DNA of 64,000 nucleotides, from assembly GCA_963702035.1 (NCBI GenBank), contig OY969700.1, positions 806,001-870,000 on the forward strand. Direction: 5' to 3'. This document shows positions 54,906-63,832 of the stretch, piece by piece. Source of the DNA: VRUE01 sp963702035 (GTDB taxonomy: Bacteria; Actinomycetota; Thermoleophilia; Solirubrobacterales; 70-9). Every line of letters starts with the position of its first letter. Position 1 is the first letter of the stretch. The notes under the pieces are model-generated. The model ran no database searches and was not told where the DNA came from. It worked only from the letters and a program-made list of their open reading frames with translations. The position numbers were made by a program, and so were the translations under genes.

Positions 54906-56900
54906 ATGTCCGAGCACCGACTGCCCGAGCGCGACCGCCCTTGGGTGATGCGCACCTACGCGGGGCATTCTGACGCCCGCCGCTCCAACGAGCTCTATAA
55001 GGGCAACCTGGCCAAGGGCCAGACGGGCCTCTCCGTCGCCTTCGACCTGCCGACGCAGACCGGCTATGACCCCGACCACATCCTCGCCCGCGGCGAGGTC
55101 GGCAAGGTCGGCGTCTCGATCGCCCACAAGGGCGACATGCACCAGCTCTTCGACGGGATCCCGCTCGACGCGATGAACACCTCGATGACGATCAACGCGA
55201 CCGCCGCCTGGCTGCTCGGCCTCTACGTCACCGTCGCCGAGGAGAACGGGGTCGGGCGGGACGAGCTGACCGGGACGACGCAGAACGACATCATCAAGGA
55301 GTACCTCTCGCGCGGCACCTACGCCTTCCCGCCGGAGCCCTCGATGCGGTTGATCGCCGACATGGTCGCCTTCACGGTCAACGAGGTGCCGAGCTGGAAC
55401 CCGACCAACATCTGCAGCTACCACCTGCAGGAGGCCGGAGCGACCCCGGTGCAGGAGATCGCCTACGCACTCTCGACCGGGATCGCCGTGCTCGACGAAG
55501 TCAAGGCCCGCGGCCAGGTCGCCGAGGCCGACTTCCCGCGCGTCTTCGGCCGCATCTCCTTCTTCGTCAACGCCGGCATCCGCCTGATCGAGGAGATCGC
55601 CAAGCTGCGCACGATGGGCCGGCTCTGGAACGAGATCGGCCGCGAGCGCTACGGCGTCAGCGACGAGAAGATGCTGCGCTTCCGCTACGGCGTCCAGGTC
55701 AACTCGCTCGGCCTCACCGAGGCCCAGCCGGAGAACAACATCCAGCGCATCGTGCTCGAGGCGCTGGCGGTGACCCTGAGCCGCGACGCCCGCGCCCGCG
55801 CCCTTCAGCTGCCGGCCTGGAACGAGGCGATGGGCCTGCCCCGTCCCTGGGACCAGCAGTGGAGCCTGCGCATCCAACAGGTGCTGGCCAACGAGACCGA
55901 TCTGCTCGAGTACCCCGACGTCTTCGCGGGCTCGCACGTCATGGACGGCCTGGTCGACGAGCTCACCGAGGGCGCCAGGGCCGAGATGGCGGTTGTCGAG
56001 GAGCACGGCGGCGCCGTCGCCGCCGTCCCCTACATGAAGGCGCGCCTGGTCGAGTCCCATCGCGAACGGGTGGCGCGGATCGAGAGCGGCGAGCAGAAGG
56101 TGATCGGCCAGAACAGCTTCACCGAGACGGAGGACTCTCCCCTCACCGCCGGCGCCGACGGCGGCATCCTCACCCCCGACCCGGAGGTCGAGCGCGAGCG
56201 GGTAGAGGCATTGGAGCGGTGGAAGGCCGAGCGCGACGACAACGCCGTGCGCGCCGCCCTCGAGGAGCTGCGCAAGGTCGCCGCCGAGGAGAGCGCCAAC
56301 GTGATGCCGGCGACGATCGCGGCGGCGAAGGCAGGGGCGACCACCGGCGAGTGGGCCGAGGTCCTGCGCGATACCTTCGGCGCCTACCGCGCGCCGACCG
56401 GAGTCGACGGCGCCGCGCCTCCCGGCGACCGCGAGGCGCTGACGGAGATCCGTGGGCGCGTCGACGAGGTCTCCGCGCAGATCGGCCACCGGATCAAGAT
56501 CCTCGTCGGCAAGCCCGGCCTCGACGGCCACTCCAACGGCTCCGAGCAGATCGCCCTGCGTGCCCGTGACGCCGGCATGGAGGTGATCTACCAGGGGATC
56601 CGCCTGACCCCCGAGGAGATCGCCGAGTCGGCGCTGCAGGAGGACGTCGACGTGGTCGGCCTCTCGATCCTCTCCGGCTCGCACCTCGAGCTGGTCCCCG
56701 ACGTGGTCCGTCGGCTGCGCGAGGAGGGCGTCGACGTGCCGGTCGTCGTCGGCGGGATCATCCCCGTCGCCGACGCCGAGCGCCTGCGCAAGGCCGGTGT
56801 CGCCGGCGTCTACACGCCGAAGGACTTCGACATCAACAAGATCATGGGCGAGATCGCCGCCCTGGTCGAGCAGCGCGCCACAGCCGGCGCAGCTGCCTGA
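54906..56900 (+). CDS. ecm: Ethylmalonyl-CoA mutase
   Basis: The 664-aa product from ATG 54906 joins the mutase TIM barrel (RTYAGHSDARRSNELYKGN, LSVAFDLPTQTGYDPDHILARGEVGKVGV, NTSMTINATAAWLLGLYV) to a C-terminal B12 domain (KPGLDGHSNGSEQIALRA, base-off D-x-H-x-x-G, and VVGLSILSGSH). The block KGNLAKGQTGL and the long NTSMTIN / SYHLQEAGATP sequence are those of Ecm (MeaA) rather than methylmalonyl-CoA mutase. It converts ethylmalonyl-CoA to methylsuccinyl-CoA. A longer start at 54864 cannot be excluded. Confidence 0.93.
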   Translation: MSEHRLPERDRPWVMRTYAGHSDARRSNELYKGNLAKGQTGLSVAFDLPTQTGYDPDHILARGEVGKVGVSIAHKGDMHQLFDGIPLDAMNTSMTINATAAWLLGLYVTVAEENGVGRDELTGTTQNDIIKEYLSRGTYAFPPEPSMRLIADMVAFTVNEVPSWNPTNICSYHLQEAGATPVQEIAYALSTGIAVLDEVKARGQVAEADFPRVFGRISFFVNAGIRLIEEIAKLRTMGRLWNEIGRERYGVSDEKMLRFRYGVQVNSLGLTEAQPENNIQRIVLEALAVTLSRDARARALQLPAWNEAMGLPRPWDQQWSLRIQQVLANETDLLEYPDVFAGSHVMDGLVDELTEGARAEMAVVEEHGGAVAAVPYMKARLVESHRERVARIESGEQKVIGQNSFTETEDSPLTAGADGGILTPDPEVERERVEALERWKAERDDNAVRAALEELRKVAAEESANVMPATIAAAKAGATTGEWAEVLRDTFGAYRAPTGVDGAAPPGDREALTEIRGRVDEVSAQIGHRIKILVGKPGLDGHSNGSEQIALRARDAGMEVIYQGIRLTPEEIAESALQEDVDVVGLSILSGSHLELVPDVVRRLREEGVDVPVVVGGIIPVADAERLRKAGVAGVYTPKDFDINKIMGEIAALVEQRATAGAAA

Positions 56901-56918
56901 GCGCCGCTCAGCCCAGGC

Positions 56919-57007
56919 TTAAGCGCACTTTTTCGCCCAGATCAGCTAGTTAAGCGCGCTTTTTCTACACTGAACCCCTGGATGAAGGCCACTAAGCGCA
57001 CTTTTTT
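56919..57007. promoter_or_regulatory. Three direct repeats upstream of and in the start of the fic gene
   Basis: TTAAGCGCACTTTTT (56919), TTAAGCGCGCTTTTT (56950) and CTAAGCGCACTTTTTT (56992) repeat with spacing of 31 and 42 bases, close to 3 and 4 DNA turns. The third covers codons 4-8 of the fic gene. They are probably a cooperative operator on one DNA face, bound by the N-terminal domain of the Fic protein or by a separate regulator. Confidence 0.72.
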
Positions 57008-58481
57008 GCTGGACGAGCAGCCCGAGGTCTTCCCGACGACGACGGAGACCTCCCCCGCCGTGCAACGCGCGGTGGCCGACGGACGCGCACGCAAAGTAGC
57101 CGGCCGCCTCTACACGCGCAACGTCAGCGAGCCGCTCGATCGGGTGGTGCGACGCAACTGGTCCCGGGTCGCCGCCCATCACTTCCCGGAAGCGGTCATC
57201 GTCAACCGCAGCGCGATCGAGGCGCAACCGTCGGCCGACGGCTCTCTCTTCCTCGACGCCGGGCCCGAGTACGCGAGACGGCGACCGGTCCGCCTGCCCG
57301 GCCTCACCCTCCTACCCCGACGTGGGCCAGGGCCCGTGTCGGGGGACATGCCTCATCTGGAGGGCCTGCACTTCTCGAGCCGCCCGCGAGCGTTCCTGGA
57401 CAACATGCGCGGTTCGAGAGCGCGGGACGGCGTCTCACGGACCCTCTCCACCGCGGAAATCGAGGATGAGCTGACACGGACCGCCACCATCCGTGGGCGC
57501 GACGCGCTCGGCGAACTGCGCGACCAGGCGCGCGATATCGCGGAGGCGATCGACGCGGCGGGGGAGATGGTGGCCCTAGATGGCCTGATTGGCGCGATCC
57601 TCGGCACGCGAAACGTCGAGCTGGCAACCCCGGCGGCTCGCGCCGCGCAGGCCGGCCTTGGCTTCGACCCGCGCCGCATCGAGTTGTTCGAGGCACTGCA
57701 TGCAGCGCTGCTGAAGGACCCGCTTGAAGGCCGCAGTGGCCAACCGGGCTCGCTCCCGACGCTGCCCTTCATCGAGGCGTACTTTTCGAACTGGATCGAG
57801 GGGACCGAGTTCGAGCTGCGAGAAGCCGAGGAGATCGTCTTCAAGCGTGCCGTGCCGGACGACCGGTTCGAAGACGCGCACGATGTCCTCGGCACCTTCG
57901 ACCTCGTCAATAACGAAACGAAGCGCAAGCTGACTCCAGACGGACCGGAGGATCTGCTCGCCCTGCTCCGCTCCCACCACGCGCTGATGCTGGAGCGGAG
58001 ACCGCAGGTGCACCCCGGCGCCTTCAAGACGCGGGCCAACCGCGCGGGGAGCACCACCTTCGTGCACCCGGACCTGGTCGTCGGCACCCTGGTCGAGGGC
58101 TACCGCTACTACGAAGCCCTCCCGGCCGGTCTCGCGAGAGCGATCTTCATGATGTTCCTGATCGGCGAGGTGCACCCGTTCACCGATGGCAACGGCCGCG
58201 TCGCGCGCGTCCTGATGAACGCCGAGCTGAGCGCCGCCGGGGAACAGCGGATCGTGATTCCCATCGTCTACCGGGACGATTACCTGCAGGGGCTGCGGGC
58301 GCTCTCGCGCAACGCCAACCCGCGACCGCTGATCCGCGTGCTCGACTTCGCCCAGACCTACACCGCGGCGATCGAGTGGAGCGACCTGCCGAGTGCCGAG
58401 CGGATGCTCGAGCGGACCAACGCCTTCCTCACGCCCGAGACCGCGGAGGAACGCGGCGTTCAGCTCGAGTTGCCCGCGTAA
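56982..58481 (+). CDS. AbiEi-like/Fic-domain fusion protein
   Basis: The 499-aa product has an N-terminal AbiEi-like winged-helix antitoxin domain (residues about 25-80: QRAVADGRARKVAGRLYTRN...VVRRNWSRVAAHHFPEA), a middle region, then a Fic domain. The inhibitory motif SNWIEG (S269 to G274) precedes the Fic signature HPFTDGNGRVARV (H398 onward). Fic enzymes transfer AMP or similar groups to protein hydroxyls; the SxxxEG helix normally blocks ATP orientation. The antitoxin-like domain fused to a Fic toxin is unusual. It is the first gene of a 4.5-kb accessory patch. Confidence 0.88.
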   Translation: MKATKRTFLLDEQPEVFPTTTETSPAVQRAVADGRARKVAGRLYTRNVSEPLDRVVRRNWSRVAAHHFPEAVIVNRSAIEAQPSADGSLFLDAGPEYARRRPVRLPGLTLLPRRGPGPVSGDMPHLEGLHFSSRPRAFLDNMRGSRARDGVSRTLSTAEIEDELTRTATIRGRDALGELRDQARDIAEAIDAAGEMVALDGLIGAILGTRNVELATPAARAAQAGLGFDPRRIELFEALHAALLKDPLEGRSGQPGSLPTLPFIEAYFSNWIEGTEFELREAEEIVFKRAVPDDRFEDAHDVLGTFDLVNNETKRKLTPDGPEDLLALLRSHHALMLERRPQVHPGAFKTRANRAGSTTFVHPDLVVGTLVEGYRYYEALPAGLARAIFMMFLIGEVHPFTDGNGRVARVLMNAELSAAGEQRIVIPIVYRDDYLQGLRALSRNANPRPLIRVLDFAQTYTAAIEWSDLPSAERMLERTNAFLTPETAEERGVQLELPA

Positions 58482-58564
58482 CTCACCAGATCCTTGAACT
58501 CCGAGTCGTACGGTACCTAGACTCCGACTTATCCGGCTCGTGAACTCCGAGTTGCCCGGATTAG

Positions 58565-59179
58565 CTGATTGTCCGACTGCTTGGTCTGCTCGTGGCGCGC
58601 TCAGGCGCGCTGACGGCGTTCAACCGTCTCGCCGGCGAGCTCGAAGTCGACGGCAAGACGGTCAAGGCCCACACGGGGATACTCGAAGAGCTCTTCCTCG
58701 TGAGGCGGCTCCGTCCCTGGTCGCGCAACCTCGGCTCACGCCACGTCAAGACGCCCAGACTCTTCCTCACGGACACCGGGCTGATGTCGGGATTGCTCGG
58801 CGTCAACGCCGGCCGCTATTCCGCAATCGATCAGGGGGAGCTGGCGGGGATGCTGCTGGAGACCTTCGTGACGATGGAGCTGATCAAGCAGCAGACGTGG
58901 GCCACCGCGCGCACCGACCTCTTCTTCTACAGAGACGCCCAGCAGCGCGAGGTGGACATCGTGATCGAATCGGCGGCGGGCGACGTGGCGGGCGTGGAGG
59001 TCAAGGCGGCGGCCTCGGTCGCGACATCCGACAGTCTCGGCCTGCGCTTCCTGCGCGACAAGCTGGGCGCCCGCTTCAAGGCCGGCGTTGTGCTCTACAC
59101 CGGCTCGAACACTCTCGAGCTGGGCGATCGCGTCTGGGCCGTCCCCCTCGCCGGGCTGTGGAACGCCAAAGCCGGCTAA
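58565..59179 (+). pseudogene. C-terminal remnant of an AAA_14/DUF4143 ATPase
   Basis: The open part (VRLLGLLVARSGALTAFNRLAGELEVDGKTVKAHTGILEELFLVRRLRPWSRNLGSRHVKTPRLFLTDTGLMSGLLG) and the later YRDAQQREVDIVIE and GVEVKAAA segments match the C-terminal DUF4143 region of AAA_14 ATPases. The N-terminal ATPase domain (Walker A/B) is missing; an in-frame stop lies at about 58562. Short direct repeats (GAACTCCGAGT) lie in 58495-58560 and may mark the deletion point. It is a decayed copy. Confidence 0.75.
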
Positions 59180-59331
59180 CGCGCTGGCGACCCGCAGACG
59201 GGGCGGAGGCCAAACCCGCGGAGGACGACCGCGACGCCAAAGGTCTGCATTGCGATAGTCAAACGTTAATTCAGGTAATTTCTGGCTTTCTTACCCCAAT
59301 AACTGACCCCCGGCTACGTGCGCTTCCAGCG

Positions 59332-60742
59332 CTATGCGACGATCAGCTCCTCGGGGCCCAGCTCGACGTTGAGCTCACTCGTTGCGAAGCCGGAGCGGGA
59401 CACGCCGACGAGGCGCGTCCCCTCGTCGGCCCCCGGCACCTGAGATCGGGCCGCGACGAGTGCGGCGAGGTCCCGGCGGTCGAACGGTCGCCGCTCTCGC
59501 CACTTGACCGACCCGACGAAGTCGATCGTCTCGCTCCGGTCCGGCTCCCGTCCTCCGACGAGGTCAACCTCGAGGCGACCGTCTCGCGTCCAGTAGCCGC
59601 CAACGAACCGTGCGTCGCCAAAGCCCGGGTCCGGTAGCCGCCGCTCGATCGCCGTCCGCACCAGCGGCTCGATCGCCCGACCGCGGTAGGAGTCCCAGGA
59701 GGCGCGGACCTGCTCGGCGACCACATCACCGCGCCCTCGCTCTATCAACTCCAGATTGGGACCGATGAAGCGCAGCCAGAAGCGCAGGTATGGGTCGGCA
59801 ACCAGGTACCGCGGAGGGCCGCCGCGCTGCCGCGACGAGTAGGGCGTCTGCTTGGACACCAAACGCTTCTCCTGCAGGGCCTTCAATGCGCGGACGAGGG
59901 AGGTGCGCTCCACGCCCGAGCGCCGCTCGATCGTGGAGTAGGCCCGCTCGCCCGCTCCGATCGCCGCCAGCACGCGGCGCCCTTGCATGTCGCCCGGCAG
60001 CTCCGCGTTGACGCTCCGCTCTCCGATTACGACCAGAGGGCTGGTCGGGTCGGCGAGCTCCCGTGAGAGAAACCGCCAGATTCCCTCGCTGCGGCGCCGC
60101 AACGAGGCGAGCCGAGGGAAGCCGCCGATCGCAAGGTATGCATCGAGCGCCGCGGGGGCGTCGAGATCGAGCAGCTCGCCGACCTCGACCGGGGCCAGTG
60201 GCGGGACCACGATCTCCCGCAGACGCCCGTATAGCGGGCGCCCGTGCTGTCCCAACGCCTCCATCATCGACAGATCGGAGCCGACCAGCACCAAAAGCAC
60301 ATGCGCTTTGGCGAGAAGCCGGTCCCAGGCCTTCTGCAAGGTGCCCTCGATCGCCGGTTCGGATTCGACCAGATAGGGAAGCTCGTCGATCACGAGGATC
60401 AAGGGGTGCTCGGCGGTGGCGTCGCGGGCGAGCAGGGCAAGTGCCGCGTCCCAGGACCCAAGCGGGCCGGAACGAGCGATCTCGGCAGCCGGCGTATCCG
60501 AGGCGGCGATCGCCTCGCCGAACAGCTCGAGCTCGCGAGCCGCCGGCTGGCGCGAGGCGACGTAGAACACCGAGGGCACGCCCGCCCGGCCGATGAACTC
60601 CTCCACCAGGGTCGAACTTGCCGACCTGCCTGCGGCCGCGAATCGCGAGCGCGCGCCCAGGCTTGCCCACGCCCCCCCGCGCCTGCTCCAATTCCGTGGC
60701 GAGGGTTCGCAGTTGATCCTCACGGCCGACGAACGTCTCCAT
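59332..60742 (-). pseudogene. ArchATPase/DUF234-type ATPase with a frameshift in Walker A
   Basis: Two overlapping reading frames make one protein. The N-terminus (METFVGREDQLRTLATELEQ...ALAIRGRRQVGK) ends at the Walker A lysine; the next frame continues STLVEEFIGRAG...LILVIDELPYL (Walker B), then a helical domain and a DUF234-like C-terminus (DFVGSVKWRERRPFDRRDLAAL). A single extra T at about 60615 shifts the frame inside the GRRQVGKS motif. Removing it restores a normal P-loop. It could be a pseudogene, a sequencing error or a very unusual frameshift site. It is the only broken gene in the window with an otherwise intact frame. Confidence 0.82.
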
Positions 60743-60781
60743 AGCCTGGAAGCTTAACAACCAAGATCGGTACTCACAATT

Positions 60782-61231
60782 TTGGTACTCCTCTTAAAGG
60801 GAGCTAGATGGCGGCCCTCTTCGTTCGAGGGTGAGATCGCGGCCCTGGTCGAGCAGCGGGCGACCCCCCTCGAGCAGGTGGTGCGCCGCAACTGGCAGCG
60901 GATCGCCGCGCTCTACTTCCCCGAGGCGGTTGTGGTCGATCGCAGCGCCGTCCTGGCCAAACCGAGCGAGGACGGGGTTGTCTTCGACGCCTGGTCGCAC
61001 CTGCACCTCGCCCGGCGGCGGCCGTGGCTTCTCGACCATCTCGATGCGATCATGGCGACAATCTCTGAGCCGGACTGGCGCCAACCAGATCCCCGGCCAG
61101 ACCGCGAACGCTTTTATCGAGAGCATCTCGACCTGAAACGCTGGATGCGTGTCGTCGTCAACTTCGGCGCCGACCCGGCGTGGGTCGTGACGGTGGCCAT
61201 CCAGCGCTACGATCCCAGGGGCAAGCCATGA
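60782..61231 (+). CDS. Chimeric gene with toxin-like C-terminal part, 149 aa
   Basis: The C-terminal 85 aa (AWSHLHLARRRPWLLDHLDAIMATISEPDWRQPDPRPDRERFYREHLDLKRWMRVVVNFGADPAWVVTVAIQRYDPRGKP) look like a RelE/BrnT-sized toxin of the DUF4258 type. The N-terminus is chimeric: GEIAALVEQRAT copies the last residues of Ecm, and VVRRNWQRIAALYFPEAVVVDRSA copies the AbiEi-like segment of the Fic fusion. It precedes a DUF2283-like gene with a 4-base overlap, as a toxin-antitoxin pair would. The true start may lie further in, near 60975. Confidence 0.65.
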   Translation: MVLLLKGARWRPSSFEGEIAALVEQRATPLEQVVRRNWQRIAALYFPEAVVVDRSAVLAKPSEDGVVFDAWSHLHLARRRPWLLDHLDAIMATISEPDWRQPDPRPDRERFYREHLDLKRWMRVVVNFGADPAWVVTVAIQRYDPRGKP

Positions 61232-61509
61232 CCGTCACCATCGCCGACATCCGCTTCGATTACCACGACTACGATGCACGTGGCGACACGCTGTTTCTCA
61301 GCGTCAAAGCCCCAGAGGACCAGGTGCCTTACGACGCCTACGAGACCCCCGAGGGGCACATCGTCGAGCTCGACGACCACGGCGCGGTCATCTCGATCGA
61401 GTTGCTGAACGCCCGCTGGCTCATAGCGAGGGACGGCGAGCTACGCCTGACCCTCCCCGAGCATCGTGCCGTCGCCGACTCGCATGAGCTGAAAGCCGTA
61501 CTGGCGTAG
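61228..61509 (+). CDS. DUF2283-like small protein
   Basis: The 93-aa product (MTVTIADIRFDYHDYDARGDTLFLSVKAPEDQVPYDAYETPEGHIVELDDHGAVISIELLNARWLIARDGELRLTLPEHRAV) resembles DUF2283, a small family with YD-DT-L-S...E-I-E-D--G-I-IE. Its members often pair with RelE/BrnT-type toxins. It overlaps the upstream toxin-like gene by ATGA and is the likely antitoxin. Confidence 0.78.
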   Translation: MTVTIADIRFDYHDYDARGDTLFLSVKAPEDQVPYDAYETPEGHIVELDDHGAVISIELLNARWLIARDGELRLTLPEHRAVADSHELKAVLA

Positions 61510-61541
61510 CGCCGATCGCGGGGGCGCGCCACAATGCATCC

Positions 61542-62108
61542 ATGAGCGAGCTGAACGGAGACCGCTCGGCCTGGCTGCGCTGCTATCGCTGCTGGTCCCG
61601 CAACCTCGAGATCCAGATCCACTACGACGCGATCCGCCGCGTCAACCCCGAGACCGGGATCCCAGCCGAAGGGATCGACGAAGTGCAGGAATCGGTCGTG
61701 CAGTGCCTCGACTGCATGCACGACCAGCCCCACCTCACCTTCCAGGACGACCGCGTCGTGCCGATCGAGGACCGCTGGGAACGGATGGTCGCCGGCACTC
61801 CCTGGGTCGCCTCCTGCACGGTCACCGTCGACCAGGACCGGGTCGAGAGCTGCGCCGGCCCCGAAGCGGCCGAGCTGCTCGCCTACGGCGCCCTCGGCGA
61901 GGCCGGGGTGCGCGAGTTCTTCGCCCACGTCCGCTTCCACAAGCACGACGAGGAGCGGATCGTCGTCCACATGCTGGTCGAGCTATACGCCCGCTCGGCC
62001 GAAGAGGCGACCGAGGTGCTCGAAGAGGCCGCCAACGGCCCGCTCGAGATCACCTCCCTGGCCGAGGAGTCGCGGCCGCCGGCACATGCCTCGGGTGAGG
62101 CGCACTGA
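61542..62108 (+). CDS. Hypothetical protein with two CxxC pairs, 188 aa
   Basis: Near the N-terminus, CYRCW (Cys 14 and 17) and, about 40 residues later, CLDCMHD pair as a probable zinc site. The rest (LTFQDDRVVPIEDRWERMVAGTPWVASCTVTVDQDRVE... and HDEERIVVHMLVELYARSAEEATEVLEE) is an alpha/beta domain with an acidic tail. I recognise no family. It lies just past the toxin-antitoxin pair and before the glycosyltransferase gene, so it may belong to either. Confidence 0.65.
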   Translation: MSELNGDRSAWLRCYRCWSRNLEIQIHYDAIRRVNPETGIPAEGIDEVQESVVQCLDCMHDQPHLTFQDDRVVPIEDRWERMVAGTPWVASCTVTVDQDRVESCAGPEAAELLAYGALGEAGVREFFAHVRFHKHDEERIVVHMLVELYARSAEEATEVLEEAANGPLEITSLAEESRPPAHASGEAH

Positions 62109-62347
62109 GCCGCGGGGGCGACGACCAGATCGCATATTTGAGAGCTTTCGACCAGCGCTTCCCTAAAAAAACTCAAATATTCGTCCGATGGCATCCGCGA
62201 AGTTCGCGCTGCAAGCGCGATTGCCGGCTTTAGCCCGCCACACTTGTTGCCGATCTGTTGTGCCTAGTGGAGTTTTGCCCACATCATCTTTATTTTGACC
62301 TCACCCCCTGCCCTGCCACATGACCTACCCCCACTGACCTAGACAAT
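62109..62347. other. 239-bp leader of the sugar transferase gene
   Basis: No gene is visible. A 9-bp dyad ATATTTGAG/CTCAAATAT (62133-62182) flanks a run of A, and AT-rich patches lie at 62170-62190 and 62280-62300. It probably holds the promoter of the exopolysaccharide gene. The exact element boundaries cannot be seen. Confidence 0.5.
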
Positions 62348-63829
62348 ATGGAGAGCTCAACCGCAACCCGCGCCCATGGGGCATCTGCCTTGGAGGCAGA
62401 CGAGAACGGCGCGACTCCTCTGCGCGGTACAACCAGCCGGGCTCGCCGTCGCGGAGCCGTACTAGCCAGGATGCTCTTCACCGCCGATTCCCTGGCGGCC
62501 TGCTTCGCCGGAGCGATCGCCGTCCTTGCCCTCGGCCTGACCTCGGTCGAGGCGGGCGGGGTGGCGTACGTCGCCGGCACGACGATCCTCTGGCCGCTCG
62601 CCGCCTTCAGTATCGGCCTCTACCGCAGCGACCAGCTGGCCAGCTGGGCGTCGGCCGTGAGCGAGATCCCGCGTGCCTTCGTCACCCTGATGCTGATCAC
62701 CTGGCCCCTCTTCGGCCTGGCGTCGATCCTCGGGCTCGACAAGGTGGTGGCCCTGACCTTCCTGACGGTCGCCGGGATCGCCATCCTGACCGGCATCGCC
62801 CGCACGATCGTGCGGGCCGGCCTGCACCGTGCCCCCGACCTGCGCCAGCGCACCCTGATCCTCGGCTCGGGCTTCGTCGCCGGGCACGTCGTCAAGAAGC
62901 TCCGCAACAACGTCCAGTTCGGGCTCGTTCCCGTCGGCATCGTCAACGACGAGGTGCACGACATCGGCAGCCCCGACCTGCCCTGGCTGGGACGCTTCGC
63001 CGACCTCGACGCGATTATCGAGGCGCAGGGGATCGACCGCGTGATCATCGCCTTCTCGAAGGCCAGCCACGAGCAGCTGCTGGAGTCGATCCGGGCCTGC
63101 CGTGACGCGGGCGTGACGGTGGACGTCGTGCCCCGGCTCTTCGAGTTCCTCGACGGCGTACGGGCGCTCGACCAGGTCGGCGGCCTGCCGCTGCTCTCGA
63201 TCGGCACGCCGATCCTGACCTCGGCATCGATCGCGGCAAAGCGCGTGCTCGACGCGGTGGGATCGTTCGCCCTGATCGTCCTCTTCGCGCCGCTGATGAT
63301 CGCGATAGCGATCGCGGTGAAGCTCGAGTCGCGCGGACCGGTCTTCTTCCGTCAGCCACGCGCGGGCCGGGGCAACTCCAGCTTCCAACTGGTCAAGTTC
63401 CGCTCAATGTACCTCGACGCCGAGAAGCGCAAGGCGGAGATGGGGGAGCTCAACGAGGCCTCCGATGGAGTCATGTTCAAGATCCGCGAGGACCCACGCG
63501 TGACCCGCGTCGGCCGCTTCATCCGCCGCTTCTCGCTCGACGAGCTGCCGCAGCTCTTCAACGTGCTGACGGGCCAGATGAGCCTGGTCGGCCCACGGCC
63601 GCTGATCTTCCCGGAGACCGCCGCACTGGAAGAACAGTGGCATCTGCGCCGGCTCGAGCTGCGGCCCGGCATCACCGGCCCATGGCAGGTCTACGGCCGC
63701 TCCCAGAGCCCCTTCCAGGAGATGGTCCGCTTCGACTACCAGTACGTCGCCGGCTGGTCGCTGGCCCGCGACGTCGAGATTCTGCTCGCCACGCTACCAG
63801 CCGTGATGTCTGGGCGTGGTGCCTACTAA
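62348..63829 (+). CDS. Polyprenyl glycosylphosphotransferase for exopolysaccharide synthesis
   Basis: The 493-aa product has four N-terminal TM helices, a Rossmann-like domain (LILGSGFVAGHVVKKL) and a C-terminal bacterial sugar-transferase domain with a fifth TM (LDAVGSFALIVLFAPLMIAIAIAVKLESRGPVFF). Motifs QPRAGRGNSSFQLVKFRSM, RRFSLDELPQLFNVLTGQMSLVGPRP and LRPGITGPWQV are those of WbaP/EpsL-like enzymes. It loads the first sugar phosphate onto undecaprenyl phosphate. Only this gene of a likely polysaccharide locus is in the window. Confidence 0.92.
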   Translation: MESSTATRAHGASALEADENGATPLRGTTSRARRRGAVLARMLFTADSLAACFAGAIAVLALGLTSVEAGGVAYVAGTTILWPLAAFSIGLYRSDQLASWASAVSEIPRAFVTLMLITWPLFGLASILGLDKVVALTFLTVAGIAILTGIARTIVRAGLHRAPDLRQRTLILGSGFVAGHVVKKLRNNVQFGLVPVGIVNDEVHDIGSPDLPWLGRFADLDAIIEAQGIDRVIIAFSKASHEQLLESIRACRDAGVTVDVVPRLFEFLDGVRALDQVGGLPLLSIGTPILTSASIAAKRVLDAVGSFALIVLFAPLMIAIAIAVKLESRGPVFFRQPRAGRGNSSFQLVKFRSMYLDAEKRKAEMGELNEASDGVMFKIREDPRVTRVGRFIRRFSLDELPQLFNVLTGQMSLVGPRPLIFPETAALEEQWHLRRLELRPGITGPWQVYGRSQSPFQEMVRFDYQYVAGWSLARDVEILLATLPAVMSGRGAY

Positions 63830-63832
63830 ACG

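Noticed and set aside
54825..56684. 619-codon minus-strand frame
   Set aside because: It is antisense to ethylmalonyl-CoA mutase.
56919..57007. CRISPR array
   Set aside because: Only three 15-base repeats with unequal spacing, partly in coding sequence; no cas genes in the window.
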